From NCBI GenBank assembly GCA_937923605.1, contig CALDTY010000001.1, forward strand, positions 82,260-146,259: a DNA stretch of 64,000 bases, written 5' to 3'. Below the pieces are notes generated by a model. It had not been told where the DNA came from and ran no database searches. It saw nothing but the letters and a program-made list of their open reading frames with translations. Below, in pieces: positions 1-12,875 of the stretch (positions within the stretch are counted from its first letter, which is position 1; every line of letters begins with the position of its first letter). This DNA comes from Candidatus Absconditabacterales bacterium (GTDB lineage Bacteria; Patescibacteriota; Gracilibacteria; Absconditabacterales; Absconditicoccaceae). The translations under genes were made by a program, and so were the position numbers.

Positions 1-286
1 TATATTATTGACATCTAGATCTTAATAAATATAAGATAACTAATTATATATAAATGAATTTACAACTCAACCATACATGGAAAAATGAAATGACAAAAAT
101 GAAAAACCACTATGATGTTTAGTCCCTATTGCTTGATGACTAGTTCTACTATCTGCTCATGAATACTCAAAAAGAAGTGCAGAAAATGTTGAACAAGTGC
201 TTATGATCTGAGCATGAGTATATGTGGTAATGTTTTTATGAATACTATATTTATGACGAAAATTTAAAGATACTTAAGTAAAATAC

Positions 287-2179
287 TTATAGATCTTTGA
301 CCATATATGTTCATTCACGAGAATATCAAATTTTTTCATAATATCACTTTACTCATACACCTGAAATTACACTCAATGCTTCATATCATCTAATTGATGC
401 TATCTTTTCTGCCATTTCCATTAATTGACCTCAAAATCCTTTGCTTTGGGCAGTATTACTTTCTTTTCCTCATACAGGAGCGTTCAATTGTGCTACATTT
501 CAATACACATGTAGCTCTCTTATCAGTGCTTTTCACTGCTCTACTCATAAATAATCAACAGACGTTCATGGGTCAGGCAATAGTAATCTAGTAAATCCAT
601 ATAGGTATCAATAAGAATCCTCCATACTTAAGAATAATTCTTCTCAATTTGAAGATCTATAACGACGAACCACCATAAATGGTATACGTAGTGATCATGT
701 TTCTACATGTCTATACTCTCTGCATCTTGTACACAAACAAACAAAATTTCTTTTTGCATCAATATCAAATCATTCTCAAATACAGAACGTTTCAATCCCA
801 TTATCTATTTCTCGATCTTCTCAAGATAGAGATGTATATATTTCAATCTCTCATGAATAAGGCACTTTTAACTTATCTAATAATTTTTTTTCTGTAGCAT
901 AAGCTGTTAGATCATCTCCTAATCTAGAATATTGTTTATGACGGATATGTTTATCATTATTATATTCCTTTTCCATATCATTCATAACTAGTTGCCTTAG
1001 GTTAGGTGTATTTGCTCATGCTACAACTTCATTTGTGTCAAAATCACGAGCAAGACGCTTTATTCTAGCATAAGGAGGAATAATTTCAGTTTTAAAAACT
1101 CTAATCAAAGAAACTAAGTCTTCATCTTTGATGGGGGTATATTCTCATGACTTAAACAAATCATACAATGGTGTATTTGGTATCACTGCTGTTGGGTAAA
1201 ACTTTAATTCATCGGACTTTATCCAAGGAGTAGAAAATGCAATTTTAAATGTTTCTTCGTCCATTTCAGGTGTTGAAGTGTATAAGCCAGGCATATAATG
1301 ATTAGAAATCTTAAATCCATATTGACGCAACATATGCATAGCAATTCTAATAGCTTCATTATTATGACCACGAACATTTGCTACATGAACTGGATTATGT
1401 AAAGTTTGTATTCCCATCTCAACTCTTGTTACTCATAAAGATCTTCGAAATTGACAGTTTTCATGGGTCACATACTCGGGTCTAGTTTCAATGGTTAGTC
1501 ATATAACTCTATTTGGTGATGTTTCATTTATACGAATTGATTCGTCTACTGACTTCGGGTACTGTACATCAAAATTCTCGGTTACAGTGTATCTCGCTGA
1601 TTTATCACTAGAAAAATCTACTTCTATATGATCCATAAAGGCAAGAAATGTATTGCATGCATCATAGAGACCTTTTATGAATTCTGTCTTATATGTTTTC
1701 GGATAAACATCCCAAGTACCTCAAAGAACTATCATTTCAATTTTGTCTGTTTTGTGTCATGTTAAAGTCAAACTTAACAATCTATTATATACCTGCTTAT
1801 ATGGGTCAAATTGGTTCAGTAATGCACGCATTGCTCATGGTTGAGTATTGATATAACTCTTTGGCATTGTTGCATCATTGGGGCAGAAAATACATTTTCA
1901 AGGGCACCAAAATGGTTTTGTTAGCACTTGGACAGCAACTATTCATGATTGTGATCTTATTCAACGTTTCTTTAAAAGTCATTCAATCCAATCATTATCT
2001 TCTATTTCTCCAGCTGTTCTCAATCAATAGAAGGTTTTAAGGACTTGTAAATTTGTGGGAACTTTATTCTCTCAGTTTGCTTTTGCCCAAGATCTTTTAA
2101 GTTTCACTACTTCATCTCTAGAGCGTTTTGCTTTAGATAAAGATAGTATCGAATGGATTAAGGGATGAAGTTTTTTCAT
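287..2179 (-). CDS. Elp3-like radical SAM / GNAT tRNA-uridine modifying enzyme
   Basis: Code-25 ORF; PFGCPGKCIFCPNDATMPKSY radical-SAM cysteine motif, 'GIQTLHNPVHVANVRGHNNEAIRIAMHMLRQYGFKISNHYMPGLYTSTPEMD', C-terminal 'DAKRNFVCLCTKCREYRHVETGSLRI' and GNAT-like tail; ends TAA. Confidence 0.88.
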
Positions 2180-2264
2180 ATTCTAAATAAAGACAATAAT
2201 TGATTTGTATTTATATCTAAATAGACTATTTTACAAAGTGTTTATTATACTATTTGGCAGATCA

Positions 2265-2693
2265 ATGAATATATTGTTTAAACACGACATAGTATTTAAT
2301 TCAAAAAATTTTACAATATCTCAAGATCGAGAAGTTCCAATTGAAGCATTTTTGATCATATCACCAAAGAGAAAAGTTCGTAGAATTGATGAGTTTTCTG
2401 AAGAAGAATTACATGAATTTATTTCATTATTATCAAAAACACGTAAACTAATGTTTGATGTATTACATATTGAAGATGTATATTTTTTTCAGAATGAAGA
2501 TTCAAATCACAACTTTCATTTTTGGATTTTTCCAAGACATCAATGGATGGAAAATTTCTGAAGAAGAATTCAATCTGTTAGACCTATAATGGAACATGCA
2601 ACAAAATATATGGCAGATAAGGCCAACTGTCAAAAAGTCAAAAAAATCGCAGCAACTTTAAAAGATCATTTTCAAAGGACAAAAGTAGTATAA
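2265..2693 (+). CDS. HIT-like domain protein
   Basis: 'NHNFHFWIFPRHQWMENFGRR' HIT-type motif; code-25 ORF ending TAA. Confidence 0.65.
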
Positions 2694-2720
2694 AAAAACT
2701 TCCTTAAATGGAAGTTTTTT
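2693..2720. terminator. rho-independent terminator hairpin
   Basis: aaaaaacttcc-ttaaat-ggaagtttttt inverted repeat. Confidence 0.75.
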
Positions 2721-2733
2721 ATATAAGTGATAC

Positions 2734-3627
2734 TTAATATAATTTTACTAATTCTCTCTCTATCCAATTTACAACATATTTTTTCATTTTATCGTCATAT
2801 GTTAATCAAGATGTTGGCATTGATTCTCTAACATCTTTAATCTTTTTGACTCATTCGATAATTATTTTCTGTCTACTGGGACTATTTTCTAATGAATCTA
2901 GAATGTCTGACATTCTATACTTCATCTTATATGGCACTAATAACTCATTATTTTCAACTAACTTTCATCTTAATATCCATCTTCATTTCAATCATTCTGT
3001 ACATGCGAACACTGTCAATTCTTTTCATCATTTTGGTTTTAAAATTCATACATCATCTGGAGTTGTCTCATAAGATTCATCTATTGTGAATTTACGTAAC
3101 TCATATTCTCAATCAACTTTTACATAAACTCGCATTTCATCTCTAGATATTGCATCTAAATTCATCAAATCTGCAAAGATACTCTTATACTTTCCTTCTC
3201 TATCTTTAAAAAAATTACTATGCCCAAAGATAACTGGATTTGCAACTTCTCAAGGAATTCAAGTTCCTGGATAATGCATAACTCATTCTGGAAGATAATC
3301 ATTAATATCTATCTCTCTTCATGAAGTCATATCCTTGAAGTCTTTACTTCATTCTGGAACAAATACTACAGGTGTAATAAGTCATAACGTTGGTAATACA
3401 ATATACATATCATCATTTCTATCTTCTTTATAAGGCAATATTCAGGTCCAATATTCAATATCCTCAGGAGCCTTTTCTAAAGGAAAAGGGGTAAACCATG
3501 TTGGAGATTGCCATTCTAATGCATCAGAAGATATAGTTACAACTCATTTATCAGCTTTAGGCGTCAATCAAAAACTTGTTCAAAAAAGTAGCATTCATAT
3601 CAAAGATATTGAGATAACTTTTTTCAT
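2734..3627 (-). CDS. Sortase-like transpeptidase (second of tandem pair)
   Basis: N-terminal signal MKKVISISLIGMLLFGTSFG; 'LPEGVMHYPGTGIPGEVANPVIFGHSNFFKDREGKYKSIFADL' with catalytic His region; 'LTVFACTEGLKGRWILRGKLV' with catalytic Cys region. Confidence 0.85.
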
Positions 3628-3662
3628 CACAGCACAAATATTATAAAATTAAAATAGTATGT

Positions 3663-4607
3663 TTATCCAGGGAAAATAGCTACTAACTCATGTTCAATGA
3701 AATCCAATAATAGTTTTTCTGCTGCTGTTAAACTATTTCACTTCTTCTCTCTAATATTTCATATTACTTTCACTAATTGTACTATTTCATATTTCTTTGC
3801 ATTTGTTTTTAATCGATTTATTTTTCTAATTTGTTTACTTACTCTCCATCTTAGAGTGCTATCTAAATTTGCAAAAGGATCAACATATGGAACTGGTTTT
3901 CACATTGGTTCACCCATATAACTTGCCAGAATCATCCATCTTCAGTCTAATCAATGAGTACATCAAAAAATTAATGCATCAGCTCCTTCTTCATCTCGAG
4001 CCATATATTTAACTCATTCTGTTGGATTAACATTAAATGATTGATCCACTTGATATCTTTCTAAATCATAACCTCATGATTGATTTTTCACAAAATACCA
4101 AGCTTGATCACCTGGATCTAGTGCCATCAAACTAGCAAAAATACTTTTATATCTTCAAGCCTTATCTTTGAAATAATTACTATGTCAGAAATCAATACGT
4201 TTTCCCCAATATCATGGTTTCACACTACTTGCATATTCTATAATTCATGAAACTAGATATTTATTAATATCAATCTGATATCAATTCTTCATATTTGTGT
4301 AATCACTTCCTCATTTTGGGATTTGAACCACTGGTGTTACCAATCAAAGTTGAGGAATAACTAAGTATATATCTTCATATCTATCTTCTTCATATGGGAG
4401 GACATCATTAATCCAATAACTAGCATCAGTTGGAGCAGAAGACAAACTATGTGGTTGAAACCAGGTCGGTGGGGTATACACTAAACTAGCTGACTCCAAA
4501 AACAAGTCTCAATAAATTGCTTCTTTTGCTGATATATCACTCAAACCATACGCAGTACTACTGAACAACAATGTTGTTATGAGTATAAACAAAACACGAA
4601 ACTTCAT
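3663..4607 (-). CDS. Sortase-like transpeptidase (first of tandem pair)
   Basis: Signal MKFRVLFILITTLLFSSTAYG; 'VKPGYGGKRIDFGHSNYFKDKAGRYKSIFASLMALDPGDQAWYFV'; 'ADALIFGCTHGLDGRWMILASYMGEP' Cys region. Confidence 0.82.
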
Positions 4608-4726
4608 AAACGAATATAAAATAAATAAAAACAATAATAGTAAGATATTGAAAGGTGTTTAATTTACAAATGATAGAGTTAGGTTTCACCTTTGAAATAT
4701 GTAAAAAATAACTCTAGTATATACAC

Positions 4727-5383
4727 TTATGGCAACATTTTTCATGTTACAAGCGTATTGCTGTCTATACATCAGTACTCTAAATATCCATTTTTTTCAG
4801 CTTCAGATCGAAAAACGGTGATAATATCCTCTGAAGTATACTCTAAATCCCATCATTGAGCTATTCAAAGCAAAGCAAATAGGTTTCAACACTTCACAAC
4901 CTTATTTGGATCCAAAGAAGTTCAAATCATTCTTTTTTTGACAGCATACAAAAATGAAGGATATAACACTTCTTCTTGTCATATATACGAAAAAGTATGA
5001 CTTTGTGACACATCTACACTTCAGTCAAATAACTCCCAGAGCTTAAAAATTAATTTTCAATAGGTTATTTCTTCATTTAATGAGAAAAAATGTGATAAAA
5101 TTCTATCATTCTCTATATTTGAAGTTTTCTTATCAATTATGGTTGCAACATCGATACTTATTTCTTGTTGTAAATCTCACTTAACTGAAGTTTTATTAAG
5201 AAGGAAAAAATTGATAAAATTCGTCAATAAAAGCGCTAAAATTGTTATTCTAACAAAGTGTACATTCTTTTTAAAATGAAATATAGTACCATTTCATAGA
5301 GTAACTATTGACAATAAGCAAAAGAAAAGGAATCAAAGAAGCAACGTATTCAAAATACTTATGTAGAATCACCATCAAAGCAT
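4727..5383 (-). CDS. Putative membrane-anchored protein, unknown function
   Basis: Code-25 ORF of about 218 codons with N-terminal hydrophobic segments. Confidence 0.55.
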
Positions 5384-6140
5384 ATAGATAAACATAAATT
5401 GTAATAATAATATGCTACATATCGTGATCAATATAGTTAAAGAGATAGTCGATTTAGGCCTAATTTTAGAATAAAAATTTGAGTATAATATTACAATTAT
5501 AAAAAATTGAACAAATGACACATAGAAGAATCTTTCATCAACAAAAAACCATCAAACTATACTTGGTATTAAACTTCATACTGATACCAATAAGGCAAAT
5601 AGGTGATGGTGAGTCATATTATTTGGTTAGAATAAATCTTCCCAGTAAGTTTATGAATCTTCAGGATTTGAATATCAATTTCTTCGACGAACTAGCACAA
5701 TAGCAATAGATAATAAGATAATTAATCAAGATATTAGATAGATTGAAATAGTTGATACATTTGACGTAGTGAAATATAGATAATAAGCTATTAGGATAAC
5801 CAGACTAGTTGATATTAAAAAATTTATCATAAACCTTTCAAAAGCAGAAATATCTGATTCTGCAAAGAAAATATATCAAATTCGATATCAAGGAAGATAA
5901 AATAGCAATAATGATGCAGAAATAATTCGAATAATTTGAAAAAGAATTCAATCTTGTGGAAAAAGCAAAAGCACTAAAAGGACTCATAAAATCAATTGTG
6001 TGAAAAAGACTGAAAGTAATTTATAACGCATAATTTTAATTTAATATAGATATATAAATAATAACAAATTATAGCATAAATACAACCATTAAACTACACT
6101 ATTATATAGAAATAGAATTATTTTTACATGTTTTATAAAA

Positions 6141-6174
6141 AGTTCCCTTTCTCATTTGCATCAGAAAGGGAACT
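6141..6174. terminator. bidirectional hairpin terminator
   Basis: agttccctttct ... agaaagggaact perfect 12-bp inverted repeat. Confidence 0.75.
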
Positions 6175-6195
6175 CTTATTAAATTTTATGTAGTA

Positions 6196-9100
6196 CTAAC
6201 TAAGCTCTTCTTCTTTTCTTAGCAAGTAAGTTATTAGTCATAATCTTCACTTGATTAATCAATTATTAACTACTCAAGTTTCAGGAAGAATATATGGTAG
6301 AGTCAAAGGTTCTATTACAATAGGTTGCTTCACTGGCGGTATAAATGGAATTACAGGCTCAGGTTTAGGTTTAGGTTTTGGCTTAGGTTTAGGAGTTGGA
6401 ATTGGTGTTGTAACTACTACCGTTTCCTTGAAACAGTCATGATTACATCCATCTCAATCTACATTATTACCATCATCACAAACTTCACCATTATTTATGA
6501 TTCCATCTCAACATCGTGATGAGACTTGACATACAGTAGGGTCATGTGGAGTTGTTGATTCTATATGACAATTTCTGTCACATCAATCTCAATTTACATA
6601 ATTTCCATCATCACATTGTTCACCATTTCTTGTGATTCCATCACCACAGTAATTACTTCCCCCTCTTCCTCAACTTCATCATGATGATCTTCTAAGAATA
6701 TCTACAACTGCTTCATCATGATCATCTTCATCACTTCTAGAGTTGTTTATAATATTATTAACCAAAACATCATTAGATTTGTTTGAATCAACTGTACTAT
6801 CTATATCTACTCAGTTGTCTCTCGTTATTTCTGCAATATTTTGAATTTCTCAACGGAAGTTATCTTCAACCATAAACGTAATAGTTTCTGTCTCAGATGC
6901 TCCTGCAGAAATTGATCCAAAATCTAGAACTACTTTATTAGTATTTTCTAAAATAACATCAGCTGATGATCTAACAAATTCTAGTCAATCAGGAATATAA
7001 TCAGTTACTTCAATATTGTTTGCATTAATATCTCATTGATTAAATACTTCTATAGTATAAATAATTTGATTTCATTCATAATAAGAAGATGAAGGTACTG
7101 TCTTTCTTAAAGCAAGATCGTATTCGTTATCAGTTGAAATATTTATTACAGCATTATCATCATCATCAGTATTTCTACTTTCGTTTCATGGAATACTATC
7201 AATATCATTTCCATTATCAGTTTCAATTTCTGCTCGATTTACAATTCTTCAATTAGAATCATTATTTACAGTAAATGTAATTGGTATACTAACAGAGTCT
7301 CAAGCCTCTAGACTTCCAATTGTTGTTGTAGTAGTTGCTACTCCATCAGCGTTATTGTTTGTCCAGTTAGAATCATCTAGTGTTAATCATGCAGGTATAT
7401 AATCTGTAATAAGTATATTACTTGCGTTAATATCACCTTGGTTAGTTACCTTGATTGTAAATGTAACCGAATCTCCTACATCGAATGTTGAAGTTGATCA
7501 ATTTAATGATTTAGTTAATGCTAGATCATATACATCTGTTGTTGCAATACTTATTATAGCATTGTCATCATCATCTGTATTTTTACTTCAGTTAGATGGC
7601 ATACTGTCTCTATCTACTCCATCATCAGATTCAATCTCAGCCCAATTTTCAATTTCTCAAGTAAATCAGTCATCGATAATAAAACTAATAGTTTCTGTAA
7701 CACTACCTCATATAACTACTGGAGATAAATCCATAATTACATCTCATCATGAAGTAATTGTTACAGCATTACTTCCTACTGATGAACTAAGGTATGTTAA
7801 TCAAGTCGGAACATAATCAATTACAGATACATCCATTGCATTTAAGTTTCATTGATTAATAACAATAATATCAAATGTTACAGTATCTCATGCTTCAAAT
7901 GGTCATTGTGTACTAGAATTTAATGTCTTTGATAATGCTAAATCATAAACGAAGTTAACACATTCTTCATCAATATATCAATCACAGTCATTATCAACTT
8001 GATCATCACATACTTCTGTTACACTTGTTACACCTCATTCACATGTACCTACATCTGACCAGTTTCCATTTCAACATACTTGTGATTGCGTTCAGTATGA
8101 ACAAACTCAAACATCAGTATTTCAACATCTAATTTCTTGAGTCAATTCTTCATCAATATCACCATCACAATCATTATCTATACCATCACATATTTCTTCT
8201 GATCATGATCATACAGTCACATTACATGTACCATATACATAATTTCAATTTACACATTCTTTTAACTTAGTTCATGTTGCTCTACATTCTCATGTTCAAG
8301 ATGAACATGTAACTGTAGTATCTAATCATTCATCTACAACTCAATCACAATCATTATCAATACCATCACAAATCTCAGGACTTTCAACACAAGTTACATT
8401 ATCAACTGTTATGTCTTCATAATCATGATCATCTTCGTCTCCTCCTCCATTATTTACTTCGTCGTTTACTTCATCATCATTTCCATTTGTTGTATCTGCT
8501 GTACTATCTACATCGTTTCCATCATTTCCTGAGATCTCTGCATCATTTCTTATTGTTCCGCTAAATCATGTATCGATTCTAAATGTTACTCTTCTTACTT
8601 TCGATCATCCTGCTACTATGCTTCCATAGTTCATATCTAATGATGTTGCTGTTGCTGATCATACTAACGGTGCTGTACTACTTGAGTATGTCAATCCGTT
8701 TGGTATGTAGTCTGTTACTACAACATTATTTGCATCTATCGTTCCTTGGTTGAATACTTCTATATCAAATGATACATAGTCTCCTGCTTGGAATGGTCCT
8801 GCTGTATTTAATGTCTTTCTCAACGCTAGATCATATACATCATTATTTACTTCTATTACTGTTATGTCTTCGTAATCATGATCATCTTCGTCTCCTCCTC
8901 CATTATTTACTTCGTCGTTTACTTCATCATCATTTCCATTTGTTGTATCTGCTGTACTATCTATATCATCTCAATCACTTCCAGAAATTTCTGCATCATT
9001 TCTTATTGTTCCACTAAATCATGTATCGATTCTAAATGTTACTCTTCTTACCTTTGATGCCCCTGCAGCAACACTTCCAAAGTTCATATCCAATGTTGTT

Positions 9101-11079
9101 GCCGTTGCTGATCATACTAGTGGCGCAGCACTACTTACGTATGATAATCAAGTAGGTATATAGTCTCTTACTATAATATTATTTGCAGTAACATTTCATT
9201 GATTCAATACTCTTATATTAAATGACACTAAATCTCACGCTTGAAATGGACCCGGCGTAGAATTACTTAATGTTTTTCTCAACGCTAGATCATATACTTC
9301 GTTACAAGATGCATCTTCATCAATATATCAATCACAGTCATTATCTATGTTATCATTACATTGCTCTGTTCCAGCATTTCCTGGTACTGCTGTACAAGAT
9401 ACATATTCCCAACTTCCATTTTCACATTGTCTTCCTTCTACTCATGTTGCTAAACAAGCTCAAACTCAAGCAGTACAAGCTCTTTCTTCGTTTAATCATT
9501 CATCAACTGCTCAATTACAATTATTATCTATACCATCACATACTTCGGGAGCATTCGGATCACATACTGGATCATCATTAACTTGAATAGTTTCAAAATC
9601 ATGATCATCTTCATCACCTGTCGCAGGAGTTAAACCTATTTCATTATTAATCTCATTATCATTACCATTTGTTGTATCAGTTGTACTATCACTATCATCA
9701 CCATTGTCTGCAATAATCTCAGCATCATTTGTAATTGGTCCATATGCTGCACCATTTACTTCAAATGTTATTGAAAACGAATATTGTCCTCAAGGATTTA
9801 TTGTTCAAGGAATATAGAATATCGCTTGATTTCAAGAAACAAATGCATTAAGAGAACTACTATCATAAGTTAGTCCTAATGGAATATAATCCATAACTTG
9901 AATTGACGAAGCTGGAAGTGTACCTTGATTGAAAACTGTTATATCAAAGGTAACTAAATCTCAAACAGTGTAAGAGAATGGTCAATTTCAAGTAGTTTGA
10001 TGTAATTTAATTAATGCTAAATCATAATTACCTATTGGACATTCACACTGAATCAGATTTCAACATCAATCATCAATAACATCACTACAATTTCAACTAT
10101 ATGTAGAACAAAAATTCGTTGGCGTACATTGTTCACATGCATCACCTACTCAATCATTATCACTATCTTGTTGTCATGGATTATGTACGTCATCACAATT
10201 ATCCACACAATCGGCAATTCAGTCATTATCTGAATCTGGGAATCACTCATCTATTTGATTATTATTATTATTATCTACTCAGTCACATACTTCTGGATTT
10301 GTACATCATGCAGTACATTGCACTGAATTTCAACAATTATCTTGCTCTACTCAACAATCGTTTGCACCACATGGGTTGATTGGAATACATTGACATGATC
10401 AACAATAAATACTTGATCCACAACCATCAGATACCCATCAACATTGATTTGATGAACAACTGTTAGGTTCACATGTTTCACATGCGTCTCATATTCAATT
10501 ATTATTATTATCAGTTTGAGATGCATTTGGTGTATTTGGACAATTATCTACATTGTCACAAACTCAATCATTATCAGCATCACTACATCAGCAATATTGA
10601 TCCACAATACCATTACAATCATTATCAATTCAATCTCAACATACTTCTGCAACTGGAGTAACTTCTCATGTACATGCTCCTCGTTGTCATCAAGAACAAT
10701 ATTGTGTTCATTCTTGACAAGGACTATTGTTCGGATTCCCGTTAGGCATATTAGAACAAGATTGACTTTGTCAGTTAGTACAAACAGGTGGAGTTCCACA
10801 TTGTGGAGATCCATTATTATTTGTACAAGTTGATCCAGGACATGGATCAGAATACTCACATAATCAATTACTATTACATATATCTGTTGTACAAACTATT
10901 CAATCATTACAATCTAAATTTGTTGTACATTCATCTCAAGCAAAAACTTGTTCTGCAGAATAACTTACATCATCTGATCATGTAGATCAAGTAGATGTCA
11001 AAATCGGCAGTACTCTAAATGCATCAAAAAAGAGCATAAAAACTAAAGCCAAACGTAGAATCATATTAACACTTTTCAT
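6196..11079 (-). CDS. Giant secreted surface protein: MopE-like metal-binding motifs, TSP3-like repeats, several DUF11 repeats, Pro-Lys spacer, C-terminal LPETG
   Basis: Frame-consistent code-25 ORF of about 1627 aa; repeated 'YDLALRKTL...GDxVxFxIxVxNQG', 'EICDGIDNDCDGxxDE', 'DSDNDGxGDACE'; C-terminus 'PTPKPKPKPKPKPEPVIP...YILPETGVVNNGLIKGRLGLITYLLRKEEELS*'. Confidence 0.88.
8400..9320 (-). repeat. Tandem near-identical DUF11 repeat units (about 470 bp each) within the giant surface protein gene
   Basis: 'atgtcttc(a/g)taatcatgatcatcttcgtctcctcctccattatttacttcgtcgtttacttcatcatcatttccatttgttgtatctgctgtactatct' occurs at about 8410 and 8872 almost unchanged. Confidence 0.85.
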
Positions 11080-11345
11080 AAGTGAAGGTATAATAATAAA
11101 AAATTTTTAACAAAGAAAAATTTCTATGCAAAAATATTTTTTGTGCATATATTGTAGTTATTATTTATATGTTTTTATTATAGTATGTCGATCAATTAGT
11201 ATACTACTAATATACAAACTTATGACAAATTGATACTTTTATAGTAAAAAAAATAATAAAGTCAATACCAAATGTAATTTTGATAATTGTTTGCATATGT
11301 GTAAAAAATAAGTATATGTTTTGTATTTATCAGTAATCAAACAAT

Positions 11346-11915
11346 ATGAGCACCTGATTTATACATATTAATCAAGCGGTTAAAAAGTACAATAAAACAA
11401 GACAAACATTCTATAATTACATAAATAAAGGTTTTGTAAATACAAAAAAGGTAAATAATAAAGTATTTTTAAATGTTGAAGATATTGAAAAGATACTAAA
11501 TGATTACATTGAGATAGAAGATTCATGAACTGTAAAATCAAAAGATAATATATCAAACACAACAATAGATAAGAATGTAAAAATAATTTCAACAATAGAT
11601 ACTAGTAGAAATGAAACAAATTCTAGCAAAAAACAGTGATTTAAAAATGATTTCATTGAAAATAGCAAAAAATTAACATCTCTATTTCAACATATCGAAG
11701 AAAACATTATAAGATCAAATAAGTCTCAGCTATTTAGTTCACAACAAATACTTTCTTGATTAATTCAAAATAAACATGGCGACATTCTAACTAGAATTAG
11801 TAGCCTACAACATACAGTAACAAAACACTCTAAAAGACAAAGAAAAGTACTATTTCGAATGTACTATCTTGTTTTTATAAGCATTAATATTTTCATTTTA
11901 TGGCGCTTATCTTAG
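11346..11915 (+). CDS. Protein with MerR/excisionase-like N-terminal HTH and C-terminal TM segment
   Basis: 'INQAVKKYNKTRQTFYNYINKGFVNTKKVNNKVFLNVEDIEKIL'; hydrophobic C-terminus; ends TAG. Confidence 0.6.
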
Positions 11916-11923
11916 AGAATTAA

Positions 11924-12280
11924 CTATCTACGGTGTTTTCTATGATGATGTAGAAGGTCAAAGATAATCTCATTTCATAATTCCTGTAACAATAATTTAT
12001 AATGTTTTTTTAATGTCTCAAGATTTTGATGATATTTCCTCTGTTCTTGGCATGTTAATCTTAACACACCTTGCTTACTAATATGATTATGGTATTTTTC
12101 AAGTAATCGATTTTTCTGTTCGATTGTAAATAATGTACACTCATGTATATGTAGATAGCCCTCAGCTTTAGTCTCTTTTTTGTTCACATGCTGACCTCAG
12201 TGTCATCAACTCCTTGAGTGCTTTCGAGTAATGTATCTGGATATAATTGTATCAATTTCGGTTGAAGTTATTTTTTTCAT
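11924..12280 (-). CDS. RF-1 domain (GGQ) peptidyl-tRNA hydrolase / ArfB-like protein
   Basis: 'RKHSRSGGHGGQHVNKKETKAEGYLHI' GGQ motif; three of the four Gly around GGQ are TGA codons. Confidence 0.8.
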
Positions 12281-12418
12281 ATTATTGACATAATAAATAT
12301 TGTATGTTTACTATTATATACATTTTACATACTTTATACAAAAAATATACATTTCTTTGTCTTTTATGTGGCGATAATTTATGTATAGATAGCAGTTTAC
12401 TATATCATTATATAAATT

Positions 12419-12850
12419 ATGAAAAATTCATTTTTTAAACATCTTTTTTTCTACCTTATCATAGAAATTTTTCTGGTAATAATAATATTTCATGAGTTAC
12501 CAGAAATAGGATTAATATCAAAAATTTGAATTTGACATGCCTTATATCGATTGATCTTACTTATATGATGATTCATAAGAGCATCTTCATCAAAAGTCAA
12601 AGTGAAATTCTTTGCAAGTTATATACCTATACTCGCACACTTTATATTACATATCTACATATGAGCCGAAACAATTTCAGTTCATTCAGATTGACATGTA
12701 AGTAATGTAGTTCTTTTTCTGAGTATCATATGAATTTGATTAGTCATTTACCGATGAGAGTTATTGATTCATCGTAAATTTCATTGCGATTCACATCATG
12801 CTGATACTCATAAAGATTGTCATGATAAGGATTGTGAGGAAACACATTAA
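12419..12850 (+). CDS. Small multi-pass membrane protein with His/Cys-rich C-terminal tail
   Basis: Hydrophobic body; tail 'HCDSHHADTHKDCHDKDCEETH*'. Confidence 0.6.
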
Positions 12851-12875
12851 GATATACTTTAACTTTATATTAAAT

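Noticed and set aside
5515-6035. Small plus-strand ORF 5515-5703 and downstream coding-like text
   Set aside because: Many TAA/TAG stops in all frames and no recognisable family; at most a decayed gene.
6350-6400. Telomere-like 'aggtttaggtttagg' repeats
   Set aside because: They encode the Pro-Lys spacer of the surface protein on the minus strand.
8769-10985. Plus-strand track ORFs (8769-9017, 9270-9581, 10119-10379, 10473-10661, 10788-10985)
   Set aside because: They are antisense shadows of the giant minus-strand repeat protein; His/Leu/Tyr-rich translations with no family pattern.
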